The notes below the pieces were generated by a model. It was not told the origin of the DNA. It did no database searches and saw only the letters and a list, made by a program, of their open reading frames with translations. The translations under genes were made by a program, and so were the position numbers. Shown here piece by piece: positions 46,218-56,271 of a stretch of DNA of 64,000 nucleotides (position 1 is its first letter; every line of letters starts with the position of its first letter). The DNA is from Candidatus Kurthia intestinigallinarum (GTDB taxonomy: Bacteria; Bacillota; Bacilli; Bacillales_A; Planococcaceae): NCBI RefSeq assembly GCF_003991225.1, contig NZ_JTFC01000031.1, forward strand, positions 310,001 through 374,000. Reading direction: 5' to 3'.

Positions 46218-48284
46218 TTATTTAATAAGTGAATTACAATCAATAATTAGTGCTACTTGACCATTCCCTAAAATTGTTGCTCCTGAAATCGCAAAAACAT
46301 TTGTCAAATAATTCCCTAGAGACTTAAGAACAATCTCTTGTTGACCAATAAATGAACCAACAACTAATCCTGCCATTTTGTCCCCTTTTCGTACAATAAC
46401 AACAGAGTGGAAATCATCTCCTGGATCATCAGTGCGTGGAACTTCAAAAATTTCTTCTAAAAATACAAGTGGTACTACTTTCCCACGGAAATCAATCACT
46501 TTCTGATTATGAGCATTCATTATATCTGCCTTACGAATAATTGACGTTTCAATAATTGACGTTAAAGGAATTGCATAAATTTCTTGTTCAATTTCAATTA
46601 ACATAACCGAGATGATTGATAAAGTCAGCGGTAATTGAACAGAAAATAACGAACCTTTTCCTTCTTCCGATTCAATTGTAATGGTTCCTCCCAATGATTC
46701 AATTGTTGATTTTACAACATCAAGGCCAACACCTCTACCAGAAATATCCGATAATACTTCAGCTGTTGAGAATCCTGAAGCTAAGATTAATTCATTAATT
46801 TGAGTATCTGTTAGTTTTGATGCTAACTCTGAGGTAACGACGCCTTTTTCTAATGCTTTACTTAAAACACGTTCTTTATTGATACCGGCACCATCATCTT
46901 CAATTTCAATAAACACATGATTCCCACTATGATAAGCACGTAGTTCAACACGTCCTTCTTCAGGTTTTCCAGCTGCTACTCGAACCTCTGGACTTTCAAT
47001 ACCATGATCAAGTGAGTTTCGAATTAAATGAACAAGAGGATCTCCGATTTCATCAATAACTGTTCGATCTAATTCAGTTTCTGCACCAATAATATCTAAT
47101 TTGATTTTTTTATTTAAATCACGTGATAATTGTCTAACCATTTTAGGAAAGCGATTAAAGACCGTTTCTACTGGTACCATACGCATATTCAAAATAATAT
47201 TTTGTAAGTCGCTCGAAACGCGCGACATGCGTTCAACTGATTCATTTAATTCATTATGATTAAGCTCTGCTGCAATTGATTGTAAACGTCCTCGGTCAAT
47301 TACTAATTCTTCGAATAAATTCATCAGTATATCCAGTCTTTCAATATTTACTCGAATTGTTTTACTTGTGGCATGAGAAGATTTAACTGGCTTTTCAGAT
47401 TGCTTAGCAGTTGAGTTGGTTACGACTTTTGTTGCTTCTTGGGAAATCACTTCCACATCAATACTTTTGGCTGTTGAAGAAGCAACAACAGGTTCTAAAA
47501 CATTTTCCTCTACTAAATCAAAGAACATTTTTTTAACAACTACTTCTTTTACTTCTGACACTTTTTTAATAGCTTCTTCTACAGTCTCAATAGCTTCTTT
47601 TGTAACAAAAGCAATTGAAAAATCTGTATCAAACTGTTCTGCTTCTAATTGTTCTACTGCAGGGACAGATTTAATTACATCTCCGCATTTTTCAAGAACT
47701 TCAAATACCATAAATACTCGTGCTGCTTTTAGTAAGCAATCATCGCGTAGAGTAATTGCGATTTCATATGTGCCAAAACCTTGTTCATTAGATTGTTCAA
47801 TAATTGTACGTTCAAAATCATCATAAGTAAGTGCTGTTACTGAAACCAATCTATCTTCACTGCTATCCTCTACAACAGCTTTGGCATTTGAACCATCAAT
47901 TAGTTCTCCATTTTCAATACGCTTTAATTTTTCAACAGTCTCGCTAACATTTCTTTTTCCATCTCCACCCTCAGAAATATCTCCAATCATGGCTTCAAGG
48001 TGATCAATAGACTCAAAAACAACATCTAAAATCTCAGGTGAAACTTCGATTTTTTCATTACGAATCCCATCTAAAACATTCTCCATTTTATGCGTCAAAT
48101 CCGCCAAATCTTCAAATCCCATTGTTGCAGACATGCCTTTTAATGTATGTGCATTACGAAAAATCTCGTTTACAATTGATAAATCATGTGGATTTTGCTC
48201 CAGTGCTAATAAATTTTCGTTACATGATTGTAAATGTTCCGTACTTTCATCAATGAATACTTCTAAGTATTGGTTTGTATCCAT
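46218..48284 (-). CDS. cheA: Chemotaxis histidine kinase CheA
   Basis: A 688-residue CheA. The P1 domain has the phosphorylated His46 in RNAHTLKG. P2 (about 150-260) binds CheY and CheB. The dimerisation helices of P3 follow a Ser/Thr/Lys linker. The P4 kinase has the N box HLIRNSLDHGIE, G1 DDGAGI and G2 GRGVGLD. The C-terminal P5 is CheW-like and binds CheW. All five domains are complete. It autophosphorylates according to receptor state and passes phosphate to CheY and CheB. Confidence 0.95.
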   Translation of the reverse strand: MDTNQYLEVFIDESTEHLQSCNENLLALEQNPHDLSIVNEIFRNAHTLKGMSATMGFEDLADLTHKMENVLDGIRNEKIEVSPEILDVVFESIDHLEAMIGDISEGGDGKRNVSETVEKLKRIENGELIDGSNAKAVVEDSSEDRLVSVTALTYDDFERTIIEQSNEQGFGTYEIAITLRDDCLLKAARVFMVFEVLEKCGDVIKSVPAVEQLEAEQFDTDFSIAFVTKEAIETVEEAIKKVSEVKEVVVKKMFFDLVEENVLEPVVASSTAKSIDVEVISQEATKVVTNSTAKQSEKPVKSSHATSKTIRVNIERLDILMNLFEELVIDRGRLQSIAAELNHNELNESVERMSRVSSDLQNIILNMRMVPVETVFNRFPKMVRQLSRDLNKKIKLDIIGAETELDRTVIDEIGDPLVHLIRNSLDHGIESPEVRVAAGKPEEGRVELRAYHSGNHVFIEIEDDGAGINKERVLSKALEKGVVTSELASKLTDTQINELILASGFSTAEVLSDISGRGVGLDVVKSTIESLGGTITIESEEGKGSLFSVQLPLTLSIISVMLIEIEQEIYAIPLTSIIETSIIRKADIMNAHNQKVIDFRGKVVPLVFLEEIFEVPRTDDPGDDFHSVVIVRKGDKMAGLVVGSFIGQQEIVLKSLGNYLTNVFAISGATILGNGQVALIIDCNSLIK

Positions 48285-48299
48285 ATTTTAAGCCTCCTC

Positions 48300-49424
48300 T
48301 TATGGAATATATTTCATAATTGTTTGTGCAATATCATCAACATCTTCAACATTATCGACTAACCCGGTTTCAAATGCCGCTTTAGGCATACCATATACAA
48401 CACATGTATTAGCAGATTCTGAAATAGCTTTAACATTTCCTGTGGTTTTTAAAATTTTAAGCCCCTTAGTTCCATCTGAACCCATACCTGTCATAATAAC
48501 AGCTAATTTATCATATTCTTCTAACTTACTAGCACTTTCATACATAACATCAACAGCTGGCCTGTGACCTCCTCTAGGAGCTTCTATATTATCTAATTTA
48601 ATTCCAACTGACATTCCAACTTTTTGTAATTTCATATGATATCCACCAGGAGCAATATATGCTACTCCAGATTGTAAAATATCTCCATTTTCTGCTTCTT
48701 TAACAGTTATCTCAGACAAATTATCTAACCGTGTTGCTAAAGATTTAGTGAACCCTGCTGGCATGTGCTGAACGATTAAAATTGGTGCCATAATGTTTTG
48801 CGGTATTTTAGTAATGACTTCCTGTAAAGCTCTTGGACCACCGGTAGATGTTCCTATTAATACCAATTTTTTCTTTCCATGTAAATTCCAATTATTCGTA
48901 TTAATCACTGAACGTTCAAGTGGTTTAGATGGAGTAGTTATTTCTTTAGTAGAAATATCTTTATTAAAAAATGTATTTGCTGCTTTAGAAAGAGTTGCTG
49001 GCTTACGTAATTTTGTCACCGACACATTCGTTGCTTGAATGACTTTATGAACAAGTTCATCCTTAATCTTATGTAGATCTAAAGAAATTGTTCCACTCGG
49101 TTTAGCAATAAAATCTACTGCTCCATTTGCCATTGCTTCTACAGTAATTTCTGCGCCGGCTTTAGTCGTACTAGAAAGCATGACTACGGGAGTTGGACAA
49201 TCTACCATGATTAGTTTCAAAGCCTCTAATCCATTTAATTGAGGCATTTCAACATCCAACGTCACAACATCTGGTTTTAAAGCTTTAATTTTTTCAAGTG
49301 CATCTTGTCCATTTCGTGCAGTACCTATTACTTCAATATTTGGAACATCTACAAAAAAATCTCCAATCAGTTTTCTCATAAATGCTGAATCATCAACAAT
49401 TAATAATTTTTTTATTACTGTCAT
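48300..49424 (-). CDS. cheB: Chemotaxis methylesterase CheB
   Basis: A response regulator with an N-terminal receiver (phospho-acceptor Asp57 in TLDVEMP; acidic pair in LIVDDSAF) and a C-terminal methylesterase. The esterase has the catalytic Ser in LIGTSTGGPRAL, His in IVQHMPAGF and Asp in GMGSDGTKGL. It removes receptor methyl groups and also deamidates. I start at ATG 49424, just after the flhG stop; upstream GTG 49433 overlaps flhG. Length is 374 residues. Confidence 0.94.
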   Translation of the reverse strand: MTVIKKLLIVDDSAFMRKLIGDFFVDVPNIEVIGTARNGQDALEKIKALKPDVVTLDVEMPQLNGLEALKLIMVDCPTPVVMLSSTTKAGAEITVEAMANGAVDFIAKPSGTISLDLHKIKDELVHKVIQATNVSVTKLRKPATLSKAANTFFNKDISTKEITTPSKPLERSVINTNNWNLHGKKKLVLIGTSTGGPRALQEVITKIPQNIMAPILIVQHMPAGFTKSLATRLDNLSEITVKEAENGDILQSGVAYIAPGGYHMKLQKVGMSVGIKLDNIEAPRGGHRPAVDVMYESASKLEEYDKLAVIMTGMGSDGTKGLKILKTTGNVKAISESANTCVVYGMPKAAFETGLVDNVEDVDDIAQTIMKYIP

Positions 49425-49425
49425 G

Positions 49426-50289
49426 TTATCCACGCCCTTTACTAAAAATACTTTTTAATGCATTTATAAAACGATTTGTGTCTAGTTCATTCAAATTTTT
49501 TGATTGACCTGATGTGTAAGTAGTAGTAATTTTTTGAACTGCTTTTGTAGCAGGAGCACGTTCATATAAAATTGAAAACAATTTTTGTTGCTGTACAGCT
49601 TTCCTTACATGAATATCTTCTGGAATAGAACCCAAAATATTTAAATTTTTGTTTAAAAACTGCTGTGCTGTACTTTTTAAACGATGTAGTGTTTGATTTG
49701 CTTCGTCTGTTGTCAATGCTCGATTACACACAATATGCATATTTTTAAGTGGGTTTCTTGTGTTCACATATTTCATCATTGAATATGCATCCATAACTGC
49801 TGTTGGTTCTGTAGTAGAAATAACGATTATATCGTCTAAAGCCTCAAGTAATTGCAATGACCATTCTGTAGCTCCCGCACCCATGTCAAAAATAATATAG
49901 TCATAGCGCTGTTGAAGTAGTTCAAAAGCAGATAGTAAACGATCAAACATTGAATCATTCCATTCAATTACTTTCGCCATTGCAGAGCCACCACTTAAAT
50001 AGTCAATATTACTTAAAAAAGATTCTATTACATCTTCTAAAATATATTCTCCACTTAAATAATCGATTAAAGAATATCTAGACTTTTCTCCTAATAATAT
50101 ATGAATATTCCCCATCCCGATATCCATATCCACTATAACTATCTCATATCCTTTTTCTGCTAAATTGAACGAGAAATTAGTAGAAAAGTTACTTTTTCCA
50201 ACGCCTCCTTTACCACTTATTACCCCTATAGATGTGGAAATACGTTTATTTTCCATTTTTAATCGCAATTTTTCTGCTTGATTTCCCAT
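49426..50289 (-). CDS. flhG: MinD-like ATPase FlhG (YlxH)
   Basis: A 287-residue MinD/ParA-type ATPase that controls flagellar number and pattern with FlhF. The deviant Walker A GKGGVGKS is at about 25-32, with DMDIGMGN and the Walker B region YIIFDMGAG. The short N-terminal segment (QAEKLRLKM) corresponds to the FlhF-activating helix. The C-terminus has the amphipathic membrane-binding type ending. It is flanked by flhF and cheB with gaps of 1 to 3 bases. Confidence 0.92.
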   Translation of the reverse strand: MGNQAEKLRLKMENKRISTSIGVISGKGGVGKSNFSTNFSFNLAEKGYEIVIVDMDIGMGNIHILLGEKSRYSLIDYLSGEYILEDVIESFLSNIDYLSGGSAMAKVIEWNDSMFDRLLSAFELLQQRYDYIIFDMGAGATEWSLQLLEALDDIIVISTTEPTAVMDAYSMMKYVNTRNPLKNMHIVCNRALTTDEANQTLHRLKSTAQQFLNKNLNILGSIPEDIHVRKAVQQQKLFSILYERAPATKAVQKITTTYTSGQSKNLNELDTNRFINALKSIFSKGRG

Positions 50290-50292
50290 TGA

Positions 50293-51405
50293 CTATTCTC
50301 CTTGGAAAATTAATTCAACTATTTTATCAAGAGTTGCTTCCACAATATCTTCTGGTACTTCTTGTCCATTAGTATAGTAAGCAAGTCCTTTATTATATTT
50401 AATCATTAAATTGACTATAGGGCCAATAGAATTTGTTTCATCTAGCTTTGTAAAAATTAACTTTGTAATTGGAAGTCTTTCAAACTGCTCGATAATCACT
50501 TCTAGATCACGCTGTTTTGCTGTAAGTGCTAAAACTAAATAATTTTCAGTTTCTTTATTAATATCGATTAATTCAACTAAATCATTAATATATTTACTTT
50601 CGTTGTAATTTCGTCCTGCAGTATCAATAAAAATCAAATCACAATGTTTTAAATTATCAATTGCTTTTACATAATCCTCATGTGAGTAGACAACTTCTAC
50701 AGGTGCTTGTAGCAAATTAGCATATGTTTTCAATTGCTCAATCGCTCCAATTCGATATGTATCCGCCGTAATAAATCCAATCTTCTTACGTTTTTCCAAT
50801 ACTGCACGAGCAGCCATTTTAGCAATAGTTGTTGTTTTTCCAACACCTGTAGGACCAACCACATTAATAAATCGTTTATCAAAAGATTGATTTCCTATTG
50901 AAAACTGATCTAGCTCTTGACGTAATGCCATTTTAGCAAATCGTATTAATTGTTGTGTTGTTAACTCTTCACGACTATTTTTATACATGTCAAAAAGCTC
51001 ATCACTAATTGATGTGATGAGCTTTTTGTCTAATTCTTGATGTTCCATTTGCTCAATAATAGATGTGAAAATAACCGGATACTTTGTAGTTGCTGTTTGC
51101 TGTTTCTTTATTAAATCTTTTAATGTCACTAACTCATGTCGAATTTCTTCAACATGCGTTGGTTGTAGAGTAATAGAATTTTTTTCTATTACATCATTTG
51201 ATTTTAATTCTATATTTTCTATAGATGACATTGTCGTACGTTCGATTCCAATGACAACTTCAAAGTATTTCTTTTTAAACAAACCTAGAAACCCTTTTGA
51301 ATATATAGGCTTTGAACTAATAATAATCGCTTCATCACCAAAATCTTTTTGTACTTTTTTCATTGCTTCTGCCATTGTAGAAGCTGTATATTTTTTCATC
51401 TTCAT
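50293..51405 (-). CDS. flhF: SRP-like GTPase FlhF
   Basis: A 370-residue SRP-family GTPase that sets flagellar position. The variable N-terminal B domain is about 110 residues. A helical N domain follows. The G domain has GPTGVGKTTTIAKMAARA (about 195-212), DTYRIGAIEQL, IDTAGRN and TKLDET. It forms a homodimer and is activated by FlhG, encoded next. Two close ATG codons (51405 and 51399) are possible; the first overlaps the flhA stop by 4 bases. Confidence 0.93.
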   Translation of the reverse strand: MKMKKYTASTMAEAMKKVQKDFGDEAIIISSKPIYSKGFLGLFKKKYFEVVIGIERTTMSSIENIELKSNDVIEKNSITLQPTHVEEIRHELVTLKDLIKKQQTATTKYPVIFTSIIEQMEHQELDKKLITSISDELFDMYKNSREELTTQQLIRFAKMALRQELDQFSIGNQSFDKRFINVVGPTGVGKTTTIAKMAARAVLEKRKKIGFITADTYRIGAIEQLKTYANLLQAPVEVVYSHEDYVKAIDNLKHCDLIFIDTAGRNYNESKYINDLVELIDINKETENYLVLALTAKQRDLEVIIEQFERLPITKLIFTKLDETNSIGPIVNLMIKYNKGLAYYTNGQEVPEDIVEATLDKIVELIFQGE

Positions 51406-53435
51406 TCTACATTCACCACTCCAACACTTTGAATTTCAATTGATGCTTCTAGCTCATTATACGAAAGAATTGGAATTTGTGGGAAGTAGCGTTCTGTTAA
51501 TTGTCGTACATACATGCGCACAGCAGGTGAACATAAAATTACAGGTGATTGTTCAAAAAATGCTATGCGTTCCACTTCTTTAGAAATGGCTTCTAAAATC
51601 ATTTGAGACATTTGTGGATCTATTGCTAAATAATTACCATGCTCTGTTTGCTGAATACTATCTGCTACTATTTTTTCTACTTTAGCAGATACCGTTAACA
51701 CTTTTAATTCAGGTTGATTACCAACATATTGAGTAGTAATTTGACGAGCTAGGCCTTGTCGAACATATTCTGTTAGCACATCTACATCTGATGTTAGTTT
51801 TGAATAATCAGCTAATGTTTCAAAAATAATTGGTAAATTACGTACAGATACGTTTTCTCTTAGTAAATTAGCTAATACTTTTTGTATTTCACCTATCGCC
51901 ATTGGTGTAGGTGTTAATTCTTCTACAAGAATAGGGGATGTTTCGTGTAAGTGGTCAATCAATTGTTTTGTCTCTTGACGTCCCAATAACTCTGATGCAT
52001 TTGCGCGAATAATTTCTGTTAAATGCGTAGAAACTACACTTGGTGGATCCACAACAGTGTATCCCAGCATTTCAGCTTCTTCTTTCACTAATTCAGTAAT
52101 CCATTTTGCAGGAAGGCCAAATGACGGCTCAACAGTATCAATACCATCAATTGAATTCTCCTCACCAGGACTCATCGCCAAATAATGATCTAACAAGAGC
52201 TCTCCATTAGCCATTTCATTCCCTTTAATTTTGATACGATATTCATTAGGTTGCAGTTGAATATTGTCTCTAATACGTACTACCGGTATAACAATACCTA
52301 ATTCTAAAGCTAATTGACGACGAATCATAACTACTCGGTCAAGTAAATCTCCACCTTGAGCTGCATCAACTAGAGGAATTAATCCATATCCAAATTCAAA
52401 TTCAATCGGATCAACATTTAATAAATTCACAACATTTTCTGGACTCTTCAGATTATCTGTAACAACCTCTTCTTCGATTTCTTCTTGTTCTTCAACAGTT
52501 TCTTTTGTAGAACGTTTTTGTTGATATGCTAGTAATGCAATAATTGCTGCCACAGGAATTGTCACAAAATCACTAACAGGTGTTAGTAATCCTAATAAAA
52601 AGATTGTACCAGCTGCTACATATAATACTTTTGCATCTCCAAATAATTGACGCATAATATCCGTACTCAAATTACCATCTGATCCAGCACGTGTCACGAC
52701 AATACCTGTAGCTGTAGAAATAATTAATGCAGGAATTTGTGAAACTAATCCATCCCCGACTGTCAATGTAGTAAATCGACTAATAGCGTCTGCAAATTCC
52801 ATTTCCATTTGCACAACACCAATAACAATACCGAACAAAATATTAATAATAACAATAATGATACCAGCTATTGCATCACCTTTAACAAATTTCGTTGCCC
52901 CATCCATTGCTCCATAAAAATCGGCTTCTCCTGAAACTTTCTCACGACGTTCGCGCGCTTGCGTTTCAGAAATCAAACCTGCATTTAAGTCTGCATCAAT
53001 AGCCATTTGTTTACCTGGCATGGCATCTAATGTGAATCGAGCAGCAACTTCAGATACACGTTCAGAACCTTTTGTAATAACAAGGAAGTTTATAATTACT
53101 AAAATAATAAATACTACTAATCCTACTACAAGATTTCCGCCAACAACAAATGTACCAAATGTTTCTACAACATTCCCTGCTTCACCACCACTTAAAATAG
53201 CTCGTGTAGTTGAAACATTTAAGCCTAATCTAAATAATGTTAAAAGCAAAAGAATTGTGGGAAAAATAGAAAACTCAAGTGCTTCTTTCATATTCATAGC
53301 AATTAATAAAACAAGAATTGCCAATGCAATATTCATGATAATTAAAAAGCTTAATAGCCATGTTGGCAGAGGGATAATCAGCATCGCTACAATCATAATA
53401 ACGGCTGCTAAAACACCTATGTCGCGAAATTTCAT
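51402..53435 (-). CDS. flhA: Flagellar export gate protein FlhA
   Basis: A 677-residue subunit of the type III export ring. About eight membrane segments occupy residues 1-310, with the conserved cytosolic FHIPEP-type loop after the fourth (RFTLDAMPGKQMAIDADLN, in part). The C-terminal cytosolic domain (about 330-677) forms the nonameric chaperone-docking ring. It follows flhB by 16 bases and overlaps flhF by 4. Length and domains are normal. Confidence 0.95.
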   Translation of the reverse strand: MKFRDIGVLAAVIMIVAMLIIPLPTWLLSFLIIMNIALAILVLLIAMNMKEALEFSIFPTILLLLTLFRLGLNVSTTRAILSGGEAGNVVETFGTFVVGGNLVVGLVVFIILVIINFLVITKGSERVSEVAARFTLDAMPGKQMAIDADLNAGLISETQARERREKVSGEADFYGAMDGATKFVKGDAIAGIIIVIINILFGIVIGVVQMEMEFADAISRFTTLTVGDGLVSQIPALIISTATGIVVTRAGSDGNLSTDIMRQLFGDAKVLYVAAGTIFLLGLLTPVSDFVTIPVAAIIALLAYQQKRSTKETVEEQEEIEEEVVTDNLKSPENVVNLLNVDPIEFEFGYGLIPLVDAAQGGDLLDRVVMIRRQLALELGIVIPVVRIRDNIQLQPNEYRIKIKGNEMANGELLLDHYLAMSPGEENSIDGIDTVEPSFGLPAKWITELVKEEAEMLGYTVVDPPSVVSTHLTEIIRANASELLGRQETKQLIDHLHETSPILVEELTPTPMAIGEIQKVLANLLRENVSVRNLPIIFETLADYSKLTSDVDVLTEYVRQGLARQITTQYVGNQPELKVLTVSAKVEKIVADSIQQTEHGNYLAIDPQMSQMILEAISKEVERIAFFEQSPVILCSPAVRMYVRQLTERYFPQIPILSYNELEASIEIQSVGVVNVE

Positions 53436-53451
53436 GTTTGTCCCTCCCTAA

Positions 53452-54540
53452 CTAAATCTTACGTTTAATGCGATATACATACGCAAGTACTTCTGCAACT
53501 GCTTTAAAAAATTCTTCTGGTATACGGTCATTAATTTTAACTTGGTCATACATAGCTCTGGCAAGGGGCCGATTTTCTACCATGACAACCTTATTTTCTT
53601 TTGCAATTAATTTTATCTTTTGTGCAACAAAATCTGTTCCTTTAGCAACGACTTTGGGTGCATCCATAGCATCCTCATCGTATTTTAAAGCAATTGCATA
53701 ATGCGTTGGATTTGTAATGACTACATCTGCTTGAGGTACTTCCTGCATCATTCTACGCATTGACATTTCTCTTTGCCTTTGTTTAATTTTTGATTTGATT
53801 AAAGGGTCACCTTCAACATTTTTGTATTCATCTTTAATATCTTGTTTAGACATTCGAAGGTTTTTTTCATAATCATATTTTTGATACATGTAATCTAAAA
53901 TCGCAATAACCATCAATACAATAGAAGCTGCTATACCCATGTATGCCACAAGTTTTGAAACTGTTATCAAGGCTGCTCCTGGGGTTTTATGTGCTAAGCT
54001 TAAAACTTCCTCAATGTTAATATATAATACTAAAAATGTTGTGGTACCTATAAAAGATATTTTCAAAATTGATTTTAATAACTCAACAATTGCTTTGAGC
54101 GAAACAATTCGTTTTAACCCCTTTATCGGGTCAATTTTTTTTAAATCAAATTTTAACGTTTCAGTTGTAAATAGTAATCCGAACTGCATAAAATTAGCCA
54201 CAATTGCTGCAACAACTGCAACTATAAAAATTGGCACTACAATCATAGCTAATTCTTTTAGTATATCCCAATACATTTCCATAATGGAAGAAATAGTAAT
54301 CGTTTTAACAGTCATATTATGTACAATAATTTCTCTGAAAAAAGACATCATTTCTTCTTTCATAGATCCTGCCACAAAAGTTAAATATAAAAATATCGCT
54401 AATAGGACTATTGCGCTTGTTACGTCTTGACTTTTTAATACCTGCCCTTTTTTTCTAGAGTCTTGACGTTTTTTTGGTGTTGCTTTTTCAGTTTTCTCAC
54501 CTGCAAAAAACTGTATATTTAATTGAACTAACATATTCAT
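53452..54540 (-). CDS. flhB: Flagellar export switch protein FlhB
   Basis: A membrane protein of about 362 residues that switches export from rod/hook to filament substrates. It opens with QFFAGEKTEKATPKKRQDSR, has four membrane segments, and the autocleavage site NPTH at about residue 270 (VVITNPTHYAIALKY). I use ATG 54540; the earlier TTG at 54549 overlaps fliR, and another ATG at 54534 is possible. The C-terminus ends with basic residues (YRIKRKI). Confidence 0.92.
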   Translation of the reverse strand: MNMLVQLNIQFFAGEKTEKATPKKRQDSRKKGQVLKSQDVTSAIVLLAIFLYLTFVAGSMKEEMMSFFREIIVHNMTVKTITISSIMEMYWDILKELAMIVVPIFIVAVVAAIVANFMQFGLLFTTETLKFDLKKIDPIKGLKRIVSLKAIVELLKSILKISFIGTTTFLVLYINIEEVLSLAHKTPGAALITVSKLVAYMGIAASIVLMVIAILDYMYQKYDYEKNLRMSKQDIKDEYKNVEGDPLIKSKIKQRQREMSMRRMMQEVPQADVVITNPTHYAIALKYDEDAMDAPKVVAKGTDFVAQKIKLIAKENKVVMVENRPLARAMYDQVKINDRIPEEFFKAVAEVLAYVYRIKRKI

Positions 54541-54541
54541 T

Positions 54542-55318
54542 TTAGCCAATACCTATCAACTCCATGTATTGCCGCATCGAGACAAACATAAATTTAAATA
54601 ACTGCTGCATCACCTCAGACATTACTGTAAACATAACAACCATTGTGACAAACGCCACAAAAATCTTCACTGGAAAACCGATTACAAAAATATTAAGTTG
54701 TGGCACAGTTTTTGCAACAATTCCTAAGGCTAAATCAGTCAAAAATACAGTAGCTACAATAGGAATAGCTAATTGAAACGCAATAATAAACATTCCAGCG
54801 AACATTTGTATTACAAACATAACTGTATTTTCTGTTGCAAGTTTCGGCCATGTCTGTGCAACAGGTACAAATTCATAACTATAATAAATTGCATCTAATA
54901 AAAGATGATGGCCATTAGCACTCAATAATAATAATAAAGCTATAACATTAAAAAATTGTCCAGTTAAAGGACTTTGTGTTCCCGTTTGTGGATCAATAAC
55001 ATTGGCAATAGCAAATCCTATTTGGAAGTCAATAAAACCTCCAGCTATTTGCACTGCTGACATTACAATATACGCTAACAAACCTAATGTTAGTCCCACA
55101 AGTGCTTCTTTAATAATCAATAAAGCATAATTACCATCAACTTCAATCATTTCAGCATCCATAGGAAGTGCAATAATTACTGAAAATAAAACTGCTAATC
55201 CAATCTTTACTTGATTTGGAATTGTTCGATATGAAAAAAAAGGCACTGTTGCTAAAAAAGCACTTAATCGGACAAGAATCAATATGATTAATGGAATTTT
55301 TGCTACCAATATTTCCAT
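54542..55318 (-). CDS. fliR: Flagellar export gate protein FliR
   Basis: A 258-residue membrane protein of the core export gate (FliP5-FliQ4-FliR1 complex). About six hydrophobic segments are visible; typical stretches are FLATVPFFSYRTIPNQVKIG near residues 22-41 and GGFIDFQIGFAIANVIDP in part (residues 92-109). It follows fliQ by 4 bases and precedes flhB with a gap of one base, so translation is probably coupled. Confidence 0.92.
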   Translation of the reverse strand: MEILVAKIPLIILILVRLSAFLATVPFFSYRTIPNQVKIGLAVLFSVIIALPMDAEMIEVDGNYALLIIKEALVGLTLGLLAYIVMSAVQIAGGFIDFQIGFAIANVIDPQTGTQSPLTGQFFNVIALLLLLSANGHHLLLDAIYYSYEFVPVAQTWPKLATENTVMFVIQMFAGMFIIAFQLAIPIVATVFLTDLALGIVAKTVPQLNIFVIGFPVKIFVAFVTMVVMFTVMSEVMQQLFKFMFVSMRQYMELIGIG

Positions 55319-55322
55319 TCTC

Positions 55323-55592
55323 TCACCCTATATACCTTGTTAAGTTTTCAAAAATATCTTTTGTGTATGTAACAACCTTTGTTAGCATCCAAGGGCCAAA
55401 AAATACGATGGCTAATAATACAGCGATAATTTTTGGAACAAAAGATAATGTTTGCTCTTGAATTTGAGTCGTTGCTTGAAAGATACTCACAAGTAAACCA
55501 ACTACTAATGCTACAAGTAAAAGGGGCCCTGAAGCCATAATCACAACAGTAATTGCACGTTCGGCAATTGATATAACTAGTTCTTGTGACAT
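55323..55592 (-). CDS. fliQ: Flagellar export gate protein FliQ
   Basis: An 89-residue two-helix membrane protein of the export gate. The helices (about 15-38 and 48-75) are separated by the conserved QATTQIQEQTLSFVPKI loop. Length is standard. It lies 13 bases after fliP and 4 before fliR, the usual order. Confidence 0.93.
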   Translation of the reverse strand: MSQELVISIAERAITVVIMASGPLLLVALVVGLLVSIFQATTQIQEQTLSFVPKIIAVLLAIVFFGPWMLTKVVTYTKDIFENLTRYIG

Positions 55593-55605
55593 TTTTATTC
55601 ATCCC

Positions 55606-56271
55606 CTAAAAGCTTTGTAATAGTGACTTCATCACGAGTGACCAGCCATCTACTAATACAAATAATAAAATTTTAAAAGGTAGCGAAATCATTACTGGCG
55701 GTAGCATCATCATCCCCATAGACATTAAAACACTAGCTACAATCATATCAATGACTAAAAATGGTATAAAAATCATAAATCCCATTTGAAATGCTGTTTT
55801 TAATTCACTTATGGTGTATGCCGGTACTAATGTCGTTAATGGTATATCCTCTACTTTTTCAGGCATTTCTTGATTTCTATAACTTAGAAATAAATCTAAG
55901 TCATTTTGGCGTGTATGTTTAGCCATAAACTCTTTAAAAGGTGTAGCTGCATTATCATATGCCTCATCTAAAGTTATTTCTTCATTAAACAATGGTTGTA
56001 AAGCGCCTTTATTCACTTCTTGTAGAGTTGGTGACATAATAAAAAATGTTAAGAACATTGCTAAGCCTATAATTACCTGATTAGGCGGCATTGTATTCGT
56101 TGCAAGAGCTGTTCTTACAAACGACAAAACAATGACGACTCGAGTAAAACAAGTCATCAAAATCAAAATACTTGGTGCAATAGAGAGTACTGTCAACAAT
56201 AGCATTAGCTTCACAGAAGTCGAAACATTGGCAGCACTACTATCAGAAAAATAATTTATAAAATCACTCAT
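55606..56271 (-). CDS. fliP: Flagellar export gate protein FliP
   Basis: A 221-residue core gate protein. Conserved sequences include LTVLSIAPSILILMTCFTRVV (in parts, around 27-46), NQVIIGLAMFLTFF and IPFLVIDMIVASVLMSMGM. There is an N-terminal membrane segment but no long cleaved signal peptide as in E. coli. It overlaps the end of fliO by 8 bases. Confidence 0.93.
   Translation of the reverse strand: MSDFINYFSDSSAANVSTSVKLMLLLTVLSIAPSILILMTCFTRVVIVLSFVRTALATNTMPPNQVIIGLAMFLTFFIMSPTLQEVNKGALQPLFNEEITLDEAYDNAATPFKEFMAKHTRQNDLDLFLSYRNQEMPEKVEDIPLTTLVPAYTISELKTAFQMGFMIFIPFLVIDMIVASVLMSMGMMMLPPVMISLPFKILLFVLVDGWSLVMKSLLQSF

Noticed and set aside
51065-51583. Plus-strand open frame of 172 codons opposite flhF/flhA
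   Set aside because: It is antisense to two conserved genes, with no start signals and a Phe/Ile/Cys-rich shadow composition.
53939-54430. Plus-strand open frame of 163 codons opposite flhB
   Set aside because: It is an antisense shadow of a membrane protein gene; no independent evidence for translation.
55348-55602. Minus-strand frame of 84 codons overlapping fliQ in another frame
   Set aside because: fliQ in the correct frame is conserved; this one is Cys/Ser-rich and has no ribosome site.
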